Source of the DNA: Gilliamella apis
GTDB lineage: Bacteria > Pseudomonadota > Gammaproteobacteria > Enterobacterales > Orbaceae
Reading direction: 5' to 3'
Assembly (NCBI RefSeq): GCF_030758615.1
Contig: NZ_CP132381.1
Coordinates: forward strand, 310,001 to 374,000
DNA: 64,000 bases
This document shows, piece after piece, positions 9,179 through 17,733 of the stretch (position 1 is the stretch's first letter; each line of letters begins with the position of its first letter). A program made the position numbers and the translations under genes. The notes under the pieces are model-generated. The model was not told the DNA's origin. It ran no database searches and saw only the letters and a program-made list of their open reading frames with translations.

Positions 9179-10240
9179 TTATGATTGATATAAGTGATTA
9201 CGCATAGTTAGTAAAACCGCTAATGCTTTTTGGCGATTAGGTTGGTCAGGTAATCGCGATGACAATGATGCGGTTTCAATTTTTGCTAATAACGACTCAG
9301 CAAGTTGCATAATCTCATCATAGCTTAATTTACCTTGCTTAATGGCTAACAGTTCATCGCGATTAGATCGTTTATTGGTAATGGTTCCTTTTGTCATGAT
9401 TTCGTAGGCAACTTGCAATAACCGAATGGTATGCATCATGTTTTTAGCATCAAAATCATTGCCATTTTCAATATTATTTTTATAACGTTGTTGATTACGA
9501 TTGGCGACCCATTGCCAATACGCTTTATAGTCACGGCAATGCGATGAGAAGCCATCACGATTAAAACTCAAATAAGCCATCACAGGGGTATCGATTTTCA
9601 CCGAAGATAAACAGAGTTCCGTGGAATCTTCATGCTGAATAATGCCATGATAACCACAACTACCTGACGCATCATAGAAAAGGGCATATAAATCTCTACC
9701 ATGAGGTATATTAACTAAACCACAACACTGTTGCTGTAAACCATTTTGTGTTAACCAGTTGGTCATTGGATAAGTATGTTGCCCTTGAATAATATAACAA
9801 AAATCCAGTACTGTTTTTCGTTTAACTTCTACTGGGTTATTGATTTTTTTATTCAACCCTTTAGCTTTTTTTATTTGCGATATTGCATAGTGAGCAAATG
9901 TTTGTTCGGTTTGTTTAGATAAAAAAAGATTGAGGGTCAACTGCTGCATAATCGGATGTTGATATAAAATACATTCCGGGCTGGAAGCTAACACTTCTAA
10001 AATATTAGGGTTATTTTTAAGCAGTAATTCAACAAACCGGCCTAATTCATAATAGACAATATCATTTGAGGCATTACTAATTTGTGGAATGTATTCAAGT
10101 CCATAAAATTTTTCTTTTGGTAAGTAAAATACCCCTTTGATATCAGTATCGGATGTTTCAGTGGCTAATCCAAAAGCACGGCTACCACTGATAACCTCAA
10201 ATAAGATTAAATTTTGCCTTTTTAAATCATCAATTGTCAT
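9179..10240 (-). CDS. RlaP-type predicted nucleotidyltransferase
   Basis: A 353-aa protein of the DNA-polymerase-beta nucleotidyltransferase superfamily. The active-site pattern GSRAFGLATETSDTDIKG lies near residue 20: the GS motif followed by two aspartates that would bind metal. A helical C-terminal region follows. It resembles the RlaP family, which comparative genomics has linked to RtcB RNA-repair operons. It is the last gene of the leftward sigma54-promoted rtcB cluster and lies 14 nt after a second, shorter RlaP-like gene. Its substrate is unknown; nucleotide addition to damaged RNA ends is inferred only from context. Confidence 0.75.
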   Translation of the reverse strand: MTIDDLKRQNLILFEVISGSRAFGLATETSDTDIKGVFYLPKEKFYGLEYIPQISNASNDIVYYELGRFVELLLKNNPNILEVLASSPECILYQHPIMQQLTLNLFLSKQTEQTFAHYAISQIKKAKGLNKKINNPVEVKRKTVLDFCYIIQGQHTYPMTNWLTQNGLQQQCCGLVNIPHGRDLYALFYDASGSCGYHGIIQHEDSTELCLSSVKIDTPVMAYLSFNRDGFSSHCRDYKAYWQWVANRNQQRYKNNIENGNDFDAKNMMHTIRLLQVAYEIMTKGTITNKRSNRDELLAIKQGKLSYDEIMQLAESLLAKIETASLSSRLPDQPNRQKALAVLLTMRNHLYQS

Positions 10241-10254
10241 TTGATATTCTTTTC

Positions 10255-11022
10255 CTATTGCAAACTCATCAATGTTTTTATGAAAAATTGATCTAATTTA
10301 GCTGGTTTAAAATGCCGTTCTGTTATTGGTGCAACCTGTTGCAAAATATCATTCATCGATTGTTCAATAAATAGTAATATTTCAGGATCGATAGCGATAA
10401 GTTGTGATTCAGCCATGGTTGCTTTTTGCTCAATAATCTTATTGATTTTGTTACGTAAATTTTCGGGCAATAGCGTCAATAATGGTGCTATTGCCATCGG
10501 CGCGATTTGCTGTTTTTCTAAACACCATTTAGCACATAATAGTGGTCTTAACACATAAAATAACTTTTTGACACCAATTTGTTGCCCTTCACTACTTTGC
10601 CAAGCACTTTTCGCTATACCTAAATAGTGAAAAATATTACCGCGGGCATTAAAAAATTCTGCGCATAATTGCCATAATGGCTCAGCAATTGCAGCATTTT
10701 GCTGATAAATAATTGGTGACTGCAACCACTCAAATGGCGTAGTATTGGATTTGCGAATTAACTGTAACGTTTTTTTCAAATCCCACCCATGTAAATCCAA
10801 CTCATCGTCGATTGGAAAAGTCAGATGAGAAGCAGGATTATCAATTGATAAATATTTATCAATTGGATGAATATAAATAAAACGAACATCATAATCACTA
10901 TTTGGTGAGGGAAATCCCCATGCTCGGCTACCAGACTCACAGGCAAAAATGATATTGATGTTATATTGTTGTTCTAATTCAATAAGTTTTTCTTGTATAC
11001 GGTTTTGCATTTTCAATAACAT
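10255..11022 (-). CDS. Second RlaP-type predicted nucleotidyltransferase
   Basis: A 255-aa polymerase-beta-type nucleotidyltransferase, shorter than its downstream neighbour but built on the same plan. GSRAWGFPSPNSDYDVRF near residue 30 gives the GS motif and the paired metal-binding aspartates, and a third acidic residue is possible at DELDLHGWD. Two neighbouring RlaP-like proteins suggest a heterodimer or two substrate specificities. The first ATG sits almost on the AAGG ribosome site, so the ATG four codons later is also possible. It belongs to the leftward rtcB operon, 41 nt after the large repeat-like protein gene. Confidence 0.75.
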   Translation of the reverse strand: MLLKMQNRIQEKLIELEQQYNINIIFACESGSRAWGFPSPNSDYDVRFIYIHPIDKYLSIDNPASHLTFPIDDELDLHGWDLKKTLQLIRKSNTTPFEWLQSPIIYQQNAAIAEPLWQLCAEFFNARGNIFHYLGIAKSAWQSSEGQQIGVKKLFYVLRPLLCAKWCLEKQQIAPMAIAPLLTLLPENLRNKINKIIEQKATMAESQLIAIDPEILLFIEQSMNDILQQVAPITERHFKPAKLDQFFIKTLMSLQ

Positions 11023-11063
11023 CCTTATTAATTTTTATAATAACCATCAATTGAATAAAATTT

Positions 11064-12644
11064 TTAATCATTCATTTCAGCTATTAATGCGGTTAAATCT
11101 TCTTTAATCTCGTCATCAGGTTCGATGATTACCAATTCTTGTATTGCTGTTTTGATATTGTCTGACCATAATGACCGATCCCAAGTTTTTATAGCATTTA
11201 ATGCCATAGTTCGATGTCGTATTAGCGGGCTTTTTAAAGCGATTAATAATAAATCTTCACCAACCTCAGGAAAACGATTAAGTTCTTGTAATATCAGTAA
11301 TAATATATAATGTGCATCATCTTCGCCAAAGCCATCATCCAATGTAGGTCCGGTTGCGAGTTTAGCAAAATCATATTGTTGATTAGCTAATTGAATAACT
11401 TGTTGGATTCTTGATATTGAATCACTTTGCATTAAATCATTCCACTGATCACCATTATATTTTTTCTGATATTCAAATCGTGCTGGCCATGCATCAAAAC
11501 CATATTGAGAATAAAGTTCTGCTGCTAGCGAAAATTGATTCTCACTGTTAGCCGTTAGGTTTTCTTCAATCAATTCTAGCCATTTATCTTGTTGAATAAA
11601 CTGATTAGCTTTTTCGATTATTTCATCTTTTATTTGTTCTTGCCAGTTAGGCGTATTTTCATCTACCTCTTCAGCAACAAAATTATGTATTAATTTGACC
11701 GTTCGTAATATATTCAGATCGACTAAGTTTGGTTGTTTAAGTAGATGAGTTAAATAATTGGCACAAATTTGAGCACCAACATCATAACAATATATATCCT
11801 CAGCAGGCCCACCGTTAATTAAAGCTTCTAGAATTTCACCGATTGAGCTAATTAATTCATTATCAATACTCTCTTGCTCTAACACCTTATCTAATTCACC
11901 GGCTACTGCGCAGGTATAAGCAAGATATTCATTCATAATGCTATTTTGATAACCAGCTCTTAACAACCAATCTTTGCTTGCTGATGATAATGGATAGTTG
12001 GTTAACCGTTCGACGATTTGAATACGTCCCCAACCATCAACTTTTTGGGCTAGTTTCATTAAGGTATTTTCAATATCATTTTCAGATGATAATGTATTTT
12101 CTAATGCAATAGCAGAATATAAGCTAAACTCATTATGCATACCGAATAACATAAATAATTCGGTTTGTTCGGTGGTAAAACAGCCCAATATAGCAATACT
12201 AAATTTAATGATTTCACGATCAGGACTATTAATGGCTAACCAATAGACAAACTCATATAATTTATCAAAATCAACATCAATGTTCGGTATTGCTTCAGCT
12301 AAATCATCAATAAAGCTTAATGTACGTTCAGTGGTGACTAAATTATACAGTTGCTCGATATTTGATTGATTAGGTTGTATTGTTATTTGTTGAAGCAACA
12401 TTAGCATATTTTCTGCACAATTTTGTTCTGTTGATGCGCCGTGATGATTGATAACACCATCCATTGCTCCATCTGCCCATTTGAATTCGTTATTATCCAA
12501 AGATTCATCAGGGAGTGTTTGCGCTATATCTGGTAATTTATCAGCATTTTGATAAGGGAGTAAAAACTGATAAATACTGATTCTATTGTTATCCCATACT
12601 ATTGGAAATGGTTGCTCAGTTGTTGTGTTTAAATTCGTTGTCAT
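11064..12644 (-). CDS. Large acidic helical-repeat-like protein of the RNA-repair operon
   Basis: A 526-aa protein I do not recognise by family. It is rich in leucine, glutamate, aspartate and asparagine and built of many short amphipathic helices, which suggests a HEAT/ARM-like alpha-solenoid. No signal peptide, membrane span or catalytic motif is visible. It lies between rtcB (127 nt upstream) and the two RlaP-type genes on the same strand, so it is probably a member of the sigma54-controlled RNA-repair operon. An adaptor or scaffold role is plausible, but this rests on position and composition only. Confidence 0.65.
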   Translation of the reverse strand: MTTNLNTTTEQPFPIVWDNNRISIYQFLLPYQNADKLPDIAQTLPDESLDNNEFKWADGAMDGVINHHGASTEQNCAENMLMLLQQITIQPNQSNIEQLYNLVTTERTLSFIDDLAEAIPNIDVDFDKLYEFVYWLAINSPDREIIKFSIAILGCFTTEQTELFMLFGMHNEFSLYSAIALENTLSSENDIENTLMKLAQKVDGWGRIQIVERLTNYPLSSASKDWLLRAGYQNSIMNEYLAYTCAVAGELDKVLEQESIDNELISSIGEILEALINGGPAEDIYCYDVGAQICANYLTHLLKQPNLVDLNILRTVKLIHNFVAEEVDENTPNWQEQIKDEIIEKANQFIQQDKWLELIEENLTANSENQFSLAAELYSQYGFDAWPARFEYQKKYNGDQWNDLMQSDSISRIQQVIQLANQQYDFAKLATGPTLDDGFGEDDAHYILLLILQELNRFPEVGEDLLLIALKSPLIRHRTMALNAIKTWDRSLWSDNIKTAIQELVIIEPDDEIKEDLTALIAEMND

Positions 12645-12771
12645 TGTTTATCCTTAAAATATGTTATCGTTATCGTGAATGATTAATTGTTTATATCAAA
12701 ATGTTATAAGTAATCATTAGTTATCATATTATTACTGTCATGATCATCGAGGAAGTTATCCTCGATATCAT

Positions 12772-13992
12772 TTATCCTTTCACACAGACCACTTGTCGTA
12801 GTTGATGAACAATCTCAACTAATTCATTTTGTGCTGTCATTACAGCATCAATATCTTTATATGCCATTGGAATTTCATCAATAACATTGGCATCTTTACG
12901 ACATTCAACATGTGCAGTTGCTTTAATTTGATCTGCGATGGTAAATTTCTTTTTCGCTTCTGTGCGACTCATAACCCGTCCAGCACCATGAGAACAAGAG
13001 CAAAAGCTTTCTTCATTTCCCAGTCCGCGAACAATGTAGCTTTTCGCTCCCATTGATCCTGGAATAATCCCTAATTCCCCTTTACGGGCAGAAACTGCTC
13101 CTTTACGTGTAACAAAGATCTCTTCACCAAAATGATGCTCTTTTTGCACATAATTATGGTGACAGTTAATTGCCGACATATGTGTTGTAAATGGTTTAGT
13201 AATGATTTTACGCATAGCTAAAATCACATTGGTTATCATTGCTTCACGGTTAAGTCGAGCAAACTCTTGTGCCCAATGAACGGCATCGACATAATCCTGA
13301 AAATGTTCAGTACCTTCTTCTAAGTAAGCTAAATCTCTATCTGGTAGATTTTTTATATGGACTTCCATATCTTTTCTGGCCATCTCAATAAAAAAGCGAC
13401 CAATAGCATTACCGACACCTCGTGATCCACTATGCAACATGATCCAAACTCGGTCGGCTTCATCTAAACAGATTTCGATAAAATGGTTACCTGTACCAAG
13501 TGTTCCTAGATGTCGATAGTTATTGGTATTTTCCAAATGAGGATACTTGTCAATTAACTTTTGAAAACCTGGTAATAATTGTTGCCAATGTTGGTCGATC
13601 AAAGTCGGTGGATTATGCCAACTACCATTATCTTGTTTATGATTTTTTGGCGAGATACCATGTGGTACCGCTTTTTCTATTTCGGTTCTTAATGGTAATA
13701 AATTATCTGGTAAATCTGTTGCCATTAATGATGTTTGTACGGCTATCATCCCGCAACCAATATCCACACCGACGGCAGCAGGAATAATGGCGCCCATTGT
13801 TGGGATTACGCTACCAATAGTCGAACCTTTACCAACATGAACATCAGGCATTACAGCAATATGCTTAAAAATAAAAGGAAGTTGTGCTGTTTTGCTTAAT
13901 TGGTCTTTAGCTCCTTGATCAACTGGTACTCCTTCTGTCCACATCTTAATCGGTTTGGCATTTTCGGTTTGCAATAAATGATATTGAGTCAT
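12772..13992 (-). CDS. rtcB: RNA-splicing ligase RtcB
   Basis: GTP- and Mn-dependent RNA ligase that joins 2',3'-cyclic phosphate or 3'-phosphate ends to 5'-OH ends. The 406-aa protein has the family motifs: VGVDIGCGM near 75, GTLGTGNHF near 160, LHSGSRGVGN near 180, NCHHNYV near 275 and the guanylylated histidine region CSHGAGRVMSR near 330. The length matches E. coli RtcB. It is the first gene of a leftward operon with a sigma54 promoter about 110 nt upstream, divergent from its activator rtcR. No RNA 3'-phosphate cyclase gene (rtcA) is present in the cluster; nucleotidyltransferases occupy that place instead. Confidence 0.95.
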   Translation of the reverse strand: MTQYHLLQTENAKPIKMWTEGVPVDQGAKDQLSKTAQLPFIFKHIAVMPDVHVGKGSTIGSVIPTMGAIIPAAVGVDIGCGMIAVQTSLMATDLPDNLLPLRTEIEKAVPHGISPKNHKQDNGSWHNPPTLIDQHWQQLLPGFQKLIDKYPHLENTNNYRHLGTLGTGNHFIEICLDEADRVWIMLHSGSRGVGNAIGRFFIEMARKDMEVHIKNLPDRDLAYLEEGTEHFQDYVDAVHWAQEFARLNREAMITNVILAMRKIITKPFTTHMSAINCHHNYVQKEHHFGEEIFVTRKGAVSARKGELGIIPGSMGAKSYIVRGLGNEESFCSCSHGAGRVMSRTEAKKKFTIADQIKATAHVECRKDANVIDEIPMAYKDIDAVMTAQNELVEIVHQLRQVVCVKG

Positions 13993-14255
13993 TTTTAATT
14001 CCTTTTCTCTTTTTCATTTCATTTAACAAGTTATCACTTGTTGATAAGTTTAGTTTTATAAAAATATTTTTTATATCTTCATATTAATTATTGCGAAAAG
14101 CGTGCCAATTAATAAAAAAAGCTAAAATTATTTTTTAATTACATGTTTTTAAATGAAATAAATTTTTTTCTTCATTATTGATTAAAATTTACATGGTTTT
14201 TTTTAATGGTATTTTTTATAATTTTAGATATTAATTTATAAAAATAGATAAGTTT
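13993..14255. other. Divergent rtcB/rtcR control region
   Basis: 263 bases of very AT-rich DNA between the two start codons. It contains the leftward sigma54 promoter (listed separately). The AT-rich tracts on either side would be where upstream activator sites for RtcR and its own promoter lie, but I cannot define them. Confidence 0.5.
14092..14108 (-). promoter_or_regulatory. Sigma54 (-24/-12) promoter of the rtcB operon
   Basis: Read on the minus strand: TTGGCACGCTTTTCGCA. The GG and GC dinucleotides are separated by exactly 10 nt, as sigma54-RNA polymerase requires, and the -24 element TTGGCACG matches the consensus fully. It points into rtcB, and the divergent neighbour encodes RtcR, a sigma54 activator. 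Confidence 0.85.
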
Positions 14256-15875
14256 ATGAAAAAGAATGTGGTGTTTGGTTTTCTCGGAAATGTCCTTGAC
14301 CAACGAGGCAAAGGTAAACGACGATGGAAGCATTGGCGACCAACCATTGCTTTATGTCATCATGCCGATAAACCTATTACTCGTTTAGAATTACTTTATT
14401 ATCAAAATGATTATCATCTACTTTGTGAAATCATTAATGATATTAAACTGTTATCACCACAGACTGAAGTTAGACCAATAGTCATAGACATAGCAGATCC
14501 TTGGGATTTTGAGCAAGTTTATACTTGCTTATTTGATATTGCCGAAAAATATACCTTTGAGCCTGATAAAGAAGAATATTATGTTCACATTACTACTGGG
14601 ACACACGTTGCACAGATTTGCTGGTTTTTATTGACTGAATCACGTTACTTTCCGGCCAAATTGCTCCAAATGTCACCGCCACAACCAAAAGATATTAGCG
14701 CTAGCAATAATGAGTTAAATGACGATGACATATTGGCAATGACTCCTCGTGGCACAATGAATCAGATTGATTTGAATCTACATCGATATGATAAGATCCT
14801 GACTCGTTTCCAACACTATGCATCTCAGGCCACCGATCTTTTAAAATCGGGTATTGCAACCCGTAATCAGCGATTTAATCAGCTAATAGCCGAAATAGAA
14901 CAAGTTGCTAGTCGATCACATGCGCCGATTTTATTGTCTGGGCCAACTGGTGCGGGTAAATCATTTTTAGCTAAACAGATTTATTTACTCAAACACAATA
15001 ATCATCAAATTCAAGGGCAATTTGTTGAGATCAACTGTGCAACATTACGCGGTGATGGCGCAATGTCAACCTTGTTTGGTCACGTTAAAGGTGCTTTTAC
15101 TGGTGCCAATATTGCCCGCACCGGATTACTTAAAAGTGCCGATGGCGGCTTATTGTTTTTAGATGAAATTGGTGAATTAGGTCTTGATGAACAAGCAATG
15201 CTATTGAAAGCGATAGAGGAAAAACAATTTTATCCGTATGGCAGTGACAAACCGATTCAAAGCAATTTTCAATTAATTGCTGGTACCAATAAAGATCTCA
15301 AACAGGCTATAGCACAAGGTGAGTTTCGTGAAGATCTTTTTGCAAGAATTAATCTTTGGAGTTATCAATTACCAGGATTGGCGGAAAGAAAGGAAGATAT
15401 TGAACCCAATATAGATTTTGAGCTAGCCCGTTATGCCAAAGAATATGGCATTCTGCCACGATTCAATCAACAATCCCGTAATGCCTATCTGAAATTTGCC
15501 ACTTCTCCTCAAGTAAAATGGCAAGGCAATTTTCGTGAACTCAATAGTTCGATTACCCGTATGGCGACATTAGCACCACAAGCCAATATTACATTACAAC
15601 AAGTTGAGCAAGAAATCGGTCGTTTACAGCAAAATTGGCAGCAAACAACCAAAAGCTTTAACGATTTAATTCCAACTGAAATTGATGAATTTGATCGTTG
15701 CCAGTTAGAAAAAGTATTAGAAATATGCCAAAACAGTGCCTCCTTGTCTGAAGCAGGCCGAGCACTATTTGCTGTTTCAAGAAGCAAAAAACAGCGCAGT
15801 AACGATGCTGATCGCCTAAAAAAATACTTAGCTAAATTTGGCCTGAGTTGGGAAATAATACACAGTAATAATTGA
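14256..15875 (+). CDS. rtcR: RtcR, sigma54-dependent activator of RNA repair
   Basis: A 539-aa activator. The N-terminal RtcR domain (about 1-180), which belongs to the CARF fold and senses RNA-end ligands, is followed by an AAA+ sigma54-interaction domain. That domain shows the Walker A motif GPTGAGKS near 229, the sigma54-contacting loop GAFTGAN near 278 and the Walker B motif LLFLDEIGELG near 300. The C-terminus holds a Fis-type helix-turn-helix region. The length is normal for RtcR. It is divergent from rtcB and its sigma54 promoter. A second RtcB-family gene follows 150 nt downstream on the same strand. Confidence 0.93.
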   Translation: MKKNVVFGFLGNVLDQRGKGKRRWKHWRPTIALCHHADKPITRLELLYYQNDYHLLCEIINDIKLLSPQTEVRPIVIDIADPWDFEQVYTCLFDIAEKYTFEPDKEEYYVHITTGTHVAQICWFLLTESRYFPAKLLQMSPPQPKDISASNNELNDDDILAMTPRGTMNQIDLNLHRYDKILTRFQHYASQATDLLKSGIATRNQRFNQLIAEIEQVASRSHAPILLSGPTGAGKSFLAKQIYLLKHNNHQIQGQFVEINCATLRGDGAMSTLFGHVKGAFTGANIARTGLLKSADGGLLFLDEIGELGLDEQAMLLKAIEEKQFYPYGSDKPIQSNFQLIAGTNKDLKQAIAQGEFREDLFARINLWSYQLPGLAERKEDIEPNIDFELARYAKEYGILPRFNQQSRNAYLKFATSPQVKWQGNFRELNSSITRMATLAPQANITLQQVEQEIGRLQQNWQQTTKSFNDLIPTEIDEFDRCQLEKVLEICQNSASLSEAGRALFAVSRSKKQRSNDADRLKKYLAKFGLSWEIIHSNN

Positions 15876-15900
15876 TGATCTAATAAAAAAATGATTTATC

Positions 15901-16020
15901 AGTTTACTTTTTAATAAACTTTAGTCTAGAATACGGCCGCTTTCCTGAATAGTGCTGCTGCAGGAAACAGTAATTATCTTCTCAAATTGAGAGGACGGTA
16001 TTTTATTGTTTTCTAGGTGG
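15901..16020 (+). other. Structured leader of the second rtcB paralog
   Basis: Three hairpins are visible. AGTTTA/TAAACT (15901-15920) may end rtcR transcription. TTTCCTG (15941-15947) pairs with CAGGAAA (15961-15967). A 7- to 9-bp stem lies at 15979-15994. I looked for a tRNA-like Y RNA, as found near rtc genes in Salmonella, and did not find a convincing T-arm. AGGTGG at 16015-16020 is the ribosome-binding site for the next gene. Confidence 0.35.
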
Positions 16021-16025
16021 CTATT

Positions 16026-17423
16026 ATGTCTACATTTACCCGTTTACAAAAACGCTTATCCCGATGTGGGATTGAAACTCATTTTAATAATGATATTTAC
16101 ACATTTAATAAACAAGATATTACGGCACAAGTATTATTACCTAATCCGTTACCGTTAGAAGAAAAAGCGGTTGAGCAATTACTCGATTTTGCATCGGTAA
16201 CAATGCCCAATAGTGATGGCAAAGTTTGCGCTGCAAGGGCTACGCCAGACTTTCATCCTGGTACGATTGCACCAGTTGGAAGTATAGTTGCCACGACTCC
16301 TGATTTAATTATTCCTGCGGCGATAGGCACGGATATTAATTGTGGTATGCGCCTGTTTACTACAGGCTTAAGTCTTAATGAGGTGGATGAACAAAAATCA
16401 AAACTCATTGAGCAATTAAAACAGGTGTTATTGCATGATGAGCGCGATGTACCGGTTACCCCTACATCTTTTCAAGCGCTGTTTGATGAAGGTCTTACTG
16501 CTTGGTTAGGAACTTTACCGCAACAAGGTTTATGGAATAGTGTCAATTTTGATCGGCTCTCGCATGAGATTAGTAAAATTTCTGGCAATGATCTTCTTTC
16601 AGCCGATAGCCAGTATGCTCCCGAAGCCTTTTTTGAAAAACGAGCAATTATTCGTCCGGCAAGTTTAGGTACAGTCGGTTCAGGTAACCATTTTGTTGAA
16701 TTACAAATTGTTGATGAAATTATTGATCGCCATGTCGCTTATCAATTAGGTTTAAAGAAAGATGCTATTGTGGTTATGATCCATACTGGATCACGTGATG
16801 TCGGTTTTTATATTGGCAAGCGTTGGCAAGATAAAGCCAAAGCATTATGGCCGGTCGATCAAAAATACCCTAAATCAGGTTTATTTGCTTTGACAGACAA
16901 TCATGCTCAAGAGTATTTGCAAGCGATGGGTGTTGCTGCGCGTTATGCTTGGATAAACCGCATTGTGATCACAGAGCTGGTACGTAAAACCTTTAATACT
17001 CTCTTTAAGCAGGATGCGAGTCAATTATTGGTTGATATCTCACACAATGTCATTTTTCCTGAGAATGGCATGAATATTCATCGCAAAGGTGCAACACCCG
17101 CACATTTAGGTGAAATAGCATTGATACCAGGCTCTATGGGTGATTATTCTTATGTTGCAATAGGAAAAGGTCATCCTGATTGGTTATGGTCTTGCTCACA
17201 TGGCGCAGGACGAGCTGAAAAAAGGCAAACGATGCGCAGTAAAAAATTGGCCTCTGATAACGCCTTATTGCCATGGCAATGCGTTACTTTAAAACAAGAG
17301 CGATTATTTGAGGAAGCGCCTGCTGCATATAAACCGATTACGCCAGTCATTCAAGCACAAGAGAATGCCGGTTTAATCCAAACCGCAGTCAAACTTAAAC
17401 CGTGGATAACCTTTAAAGTATGA
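16026..17423 (+). CDS. RtcB2-type RNA ligase paralog (release-factor-H-coupled family)
   Basis: A 465-aa RtcB-family protein, clearly divergent from the RtcB at 12772-13992. Motifs: AAIGTDINCGM near 105, GTVGSGNHFVELQ near 215, HTGSRDVGF near 255, DISHNVIF near 335 and CSHGAGRAEK near 398. The length and the SHN in place of HHN point to the subfamily usually encoded beside prfH, a release factor used with RtcB2 to rescue ribosomes with cleaved 16S rRNA. I start at the ATG at 16026 because AGGTGG lies just upstream; a GTG at 16017 overlaps that site. No prfH gene follows. Confidence 0.85.
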   Translation: MSTFTRLQKRLSRCGIETHFNNDIYTFNKQDITAQVLLPNPLPLEEKAVEQLLDFASVTMPNSDGKVCAARATPDFHPGTIAPVGSIVATTPDLIIPAAIGTDINCGMRLFTTGLSLNEVDEQKSKLIEQLKQVLLHDERDVPVTPTSFQALFDEGLTAWLGTLPQQGLWNSVNFDRLSHEISKISGNDLLSADSQYAPEAFFEKRAIIRPASLGTVGSGNHFVELQIVDEIIDRHVAYQLGLKKDAIVVMIHTGSRDVGFYIGKRWQDKAKALWPVDQKYPKSGLFALTDNHAQEYLQAMGVAARYAWINRIVITELVRKTFNTLFKQDASQLLVDISHNVIFPENGMNIHRKGATPAHLGEIALIPGSMGDYSYVAIGKGHPDWLWSCSHGAGRAEKRQTMRSKKLASDNALLPWQCVTLKQERLFEEAPAAYKPITPVIQAQENAGLIQTAVKLKPWITFKV

Positions 17424-17431
17424 TGTAAAAA

Positions 17432-17461
17432 AGATGTCAGTTTCTCCAAAAACTGGCATCT
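17432..17461 (+). terminator. Hairpin downstream of the RtcB2 gene
   Basis: A 12-bp stem, AGATGTCAGTTT paired with AAACTGGCATCT with one G-T wobble and a 6-nt loop, begins 9 nt after the stop codon. No T-run follows immediately. Confidence 0.5.
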
Positions 17462-17473
17462 ATATAGCGAGTT

Positions 17474-17507
17474 AATAAAGATAATGATTGATGTCATTAT
17501 CTTTATT
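17474..17507. terminator. Perfect 14-bp hairpin, likely bidirectional terminator
   Basis: AATAAAGATAATGA (17474-17487) pairs exactly with TCATTATCTTTATT (17494-17507) across a 6-nt loop. It lies between the rightward RtcB2 gene and leftward remnants. Confidence 0.55.
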
Positions 17508-17543
17508 ATATTAGTTTTATCATTTCTGATTTGATTTGTTATT

Positions 17544-17636
17544 TTAATCAATCATCAATACCCCCGCAGCTAAGCTATCACCACGAGGATCGGTTGCACC
17601 CATTAATCTATGATTATCGGCAGCAATTAAAATAGC
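17544..17636 (-). pseudogene. Remnant of gamma-glutamyltransferase C-terminus
   Basis: The minus strand encodes a 30-residue tail, with stop, containing DNHRLMGATDPRGDSLAAG. This resembles the C-terminal strand of gamma-glutamyltranspeptidase-family enzymes, where GA-x-DPRG is typical. An in-frame stop lies directly upstream of the fragment and no further homologous sequence is evident. I read it as the last scrap of a deleted ggt-like gene. The family assignment is from memory of the motif, so it is moderate. Confidence 0.5.
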
Positions 17637-17694
17637 TCAACATAACCTTATTGTGTTTTATCGCATCTATTTTCTTATTAAGAAAAATTAAGAC

Positions 17695-17717
17695 GGTATA
17701 GACTCCTCAATATTTTT
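17695..17717 (+). repeat. Left imperfect direct repeat flanking the zinc-ribbon gene
   Basis: GGTATAGACTCCTCAATAT here resembles GGCATAGACTCCTTAATTA at 18475-18497 in the same orientation, with identical ATAGACTCCT cores. The pair brackets the 240-aa zinc-ribbon gene. Confidence 0.5.
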
Positions 17718-17733
17718 TACAAATATAATAATA

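Noticed and set aside
13500..13787. 95-codon plus-strand frame inside rtcB
   Set aside because: It is antisense to conserved RtcB motifs and has no ribosome site.
15879..16020. Possible tRNA-like Y RNA between rtcR and the RtcB2 gene
   Set aside because: Hairpins are present, but there is no T-arm, no acceptor-like stem and no CCA-type end, so I treat it as a leader only.
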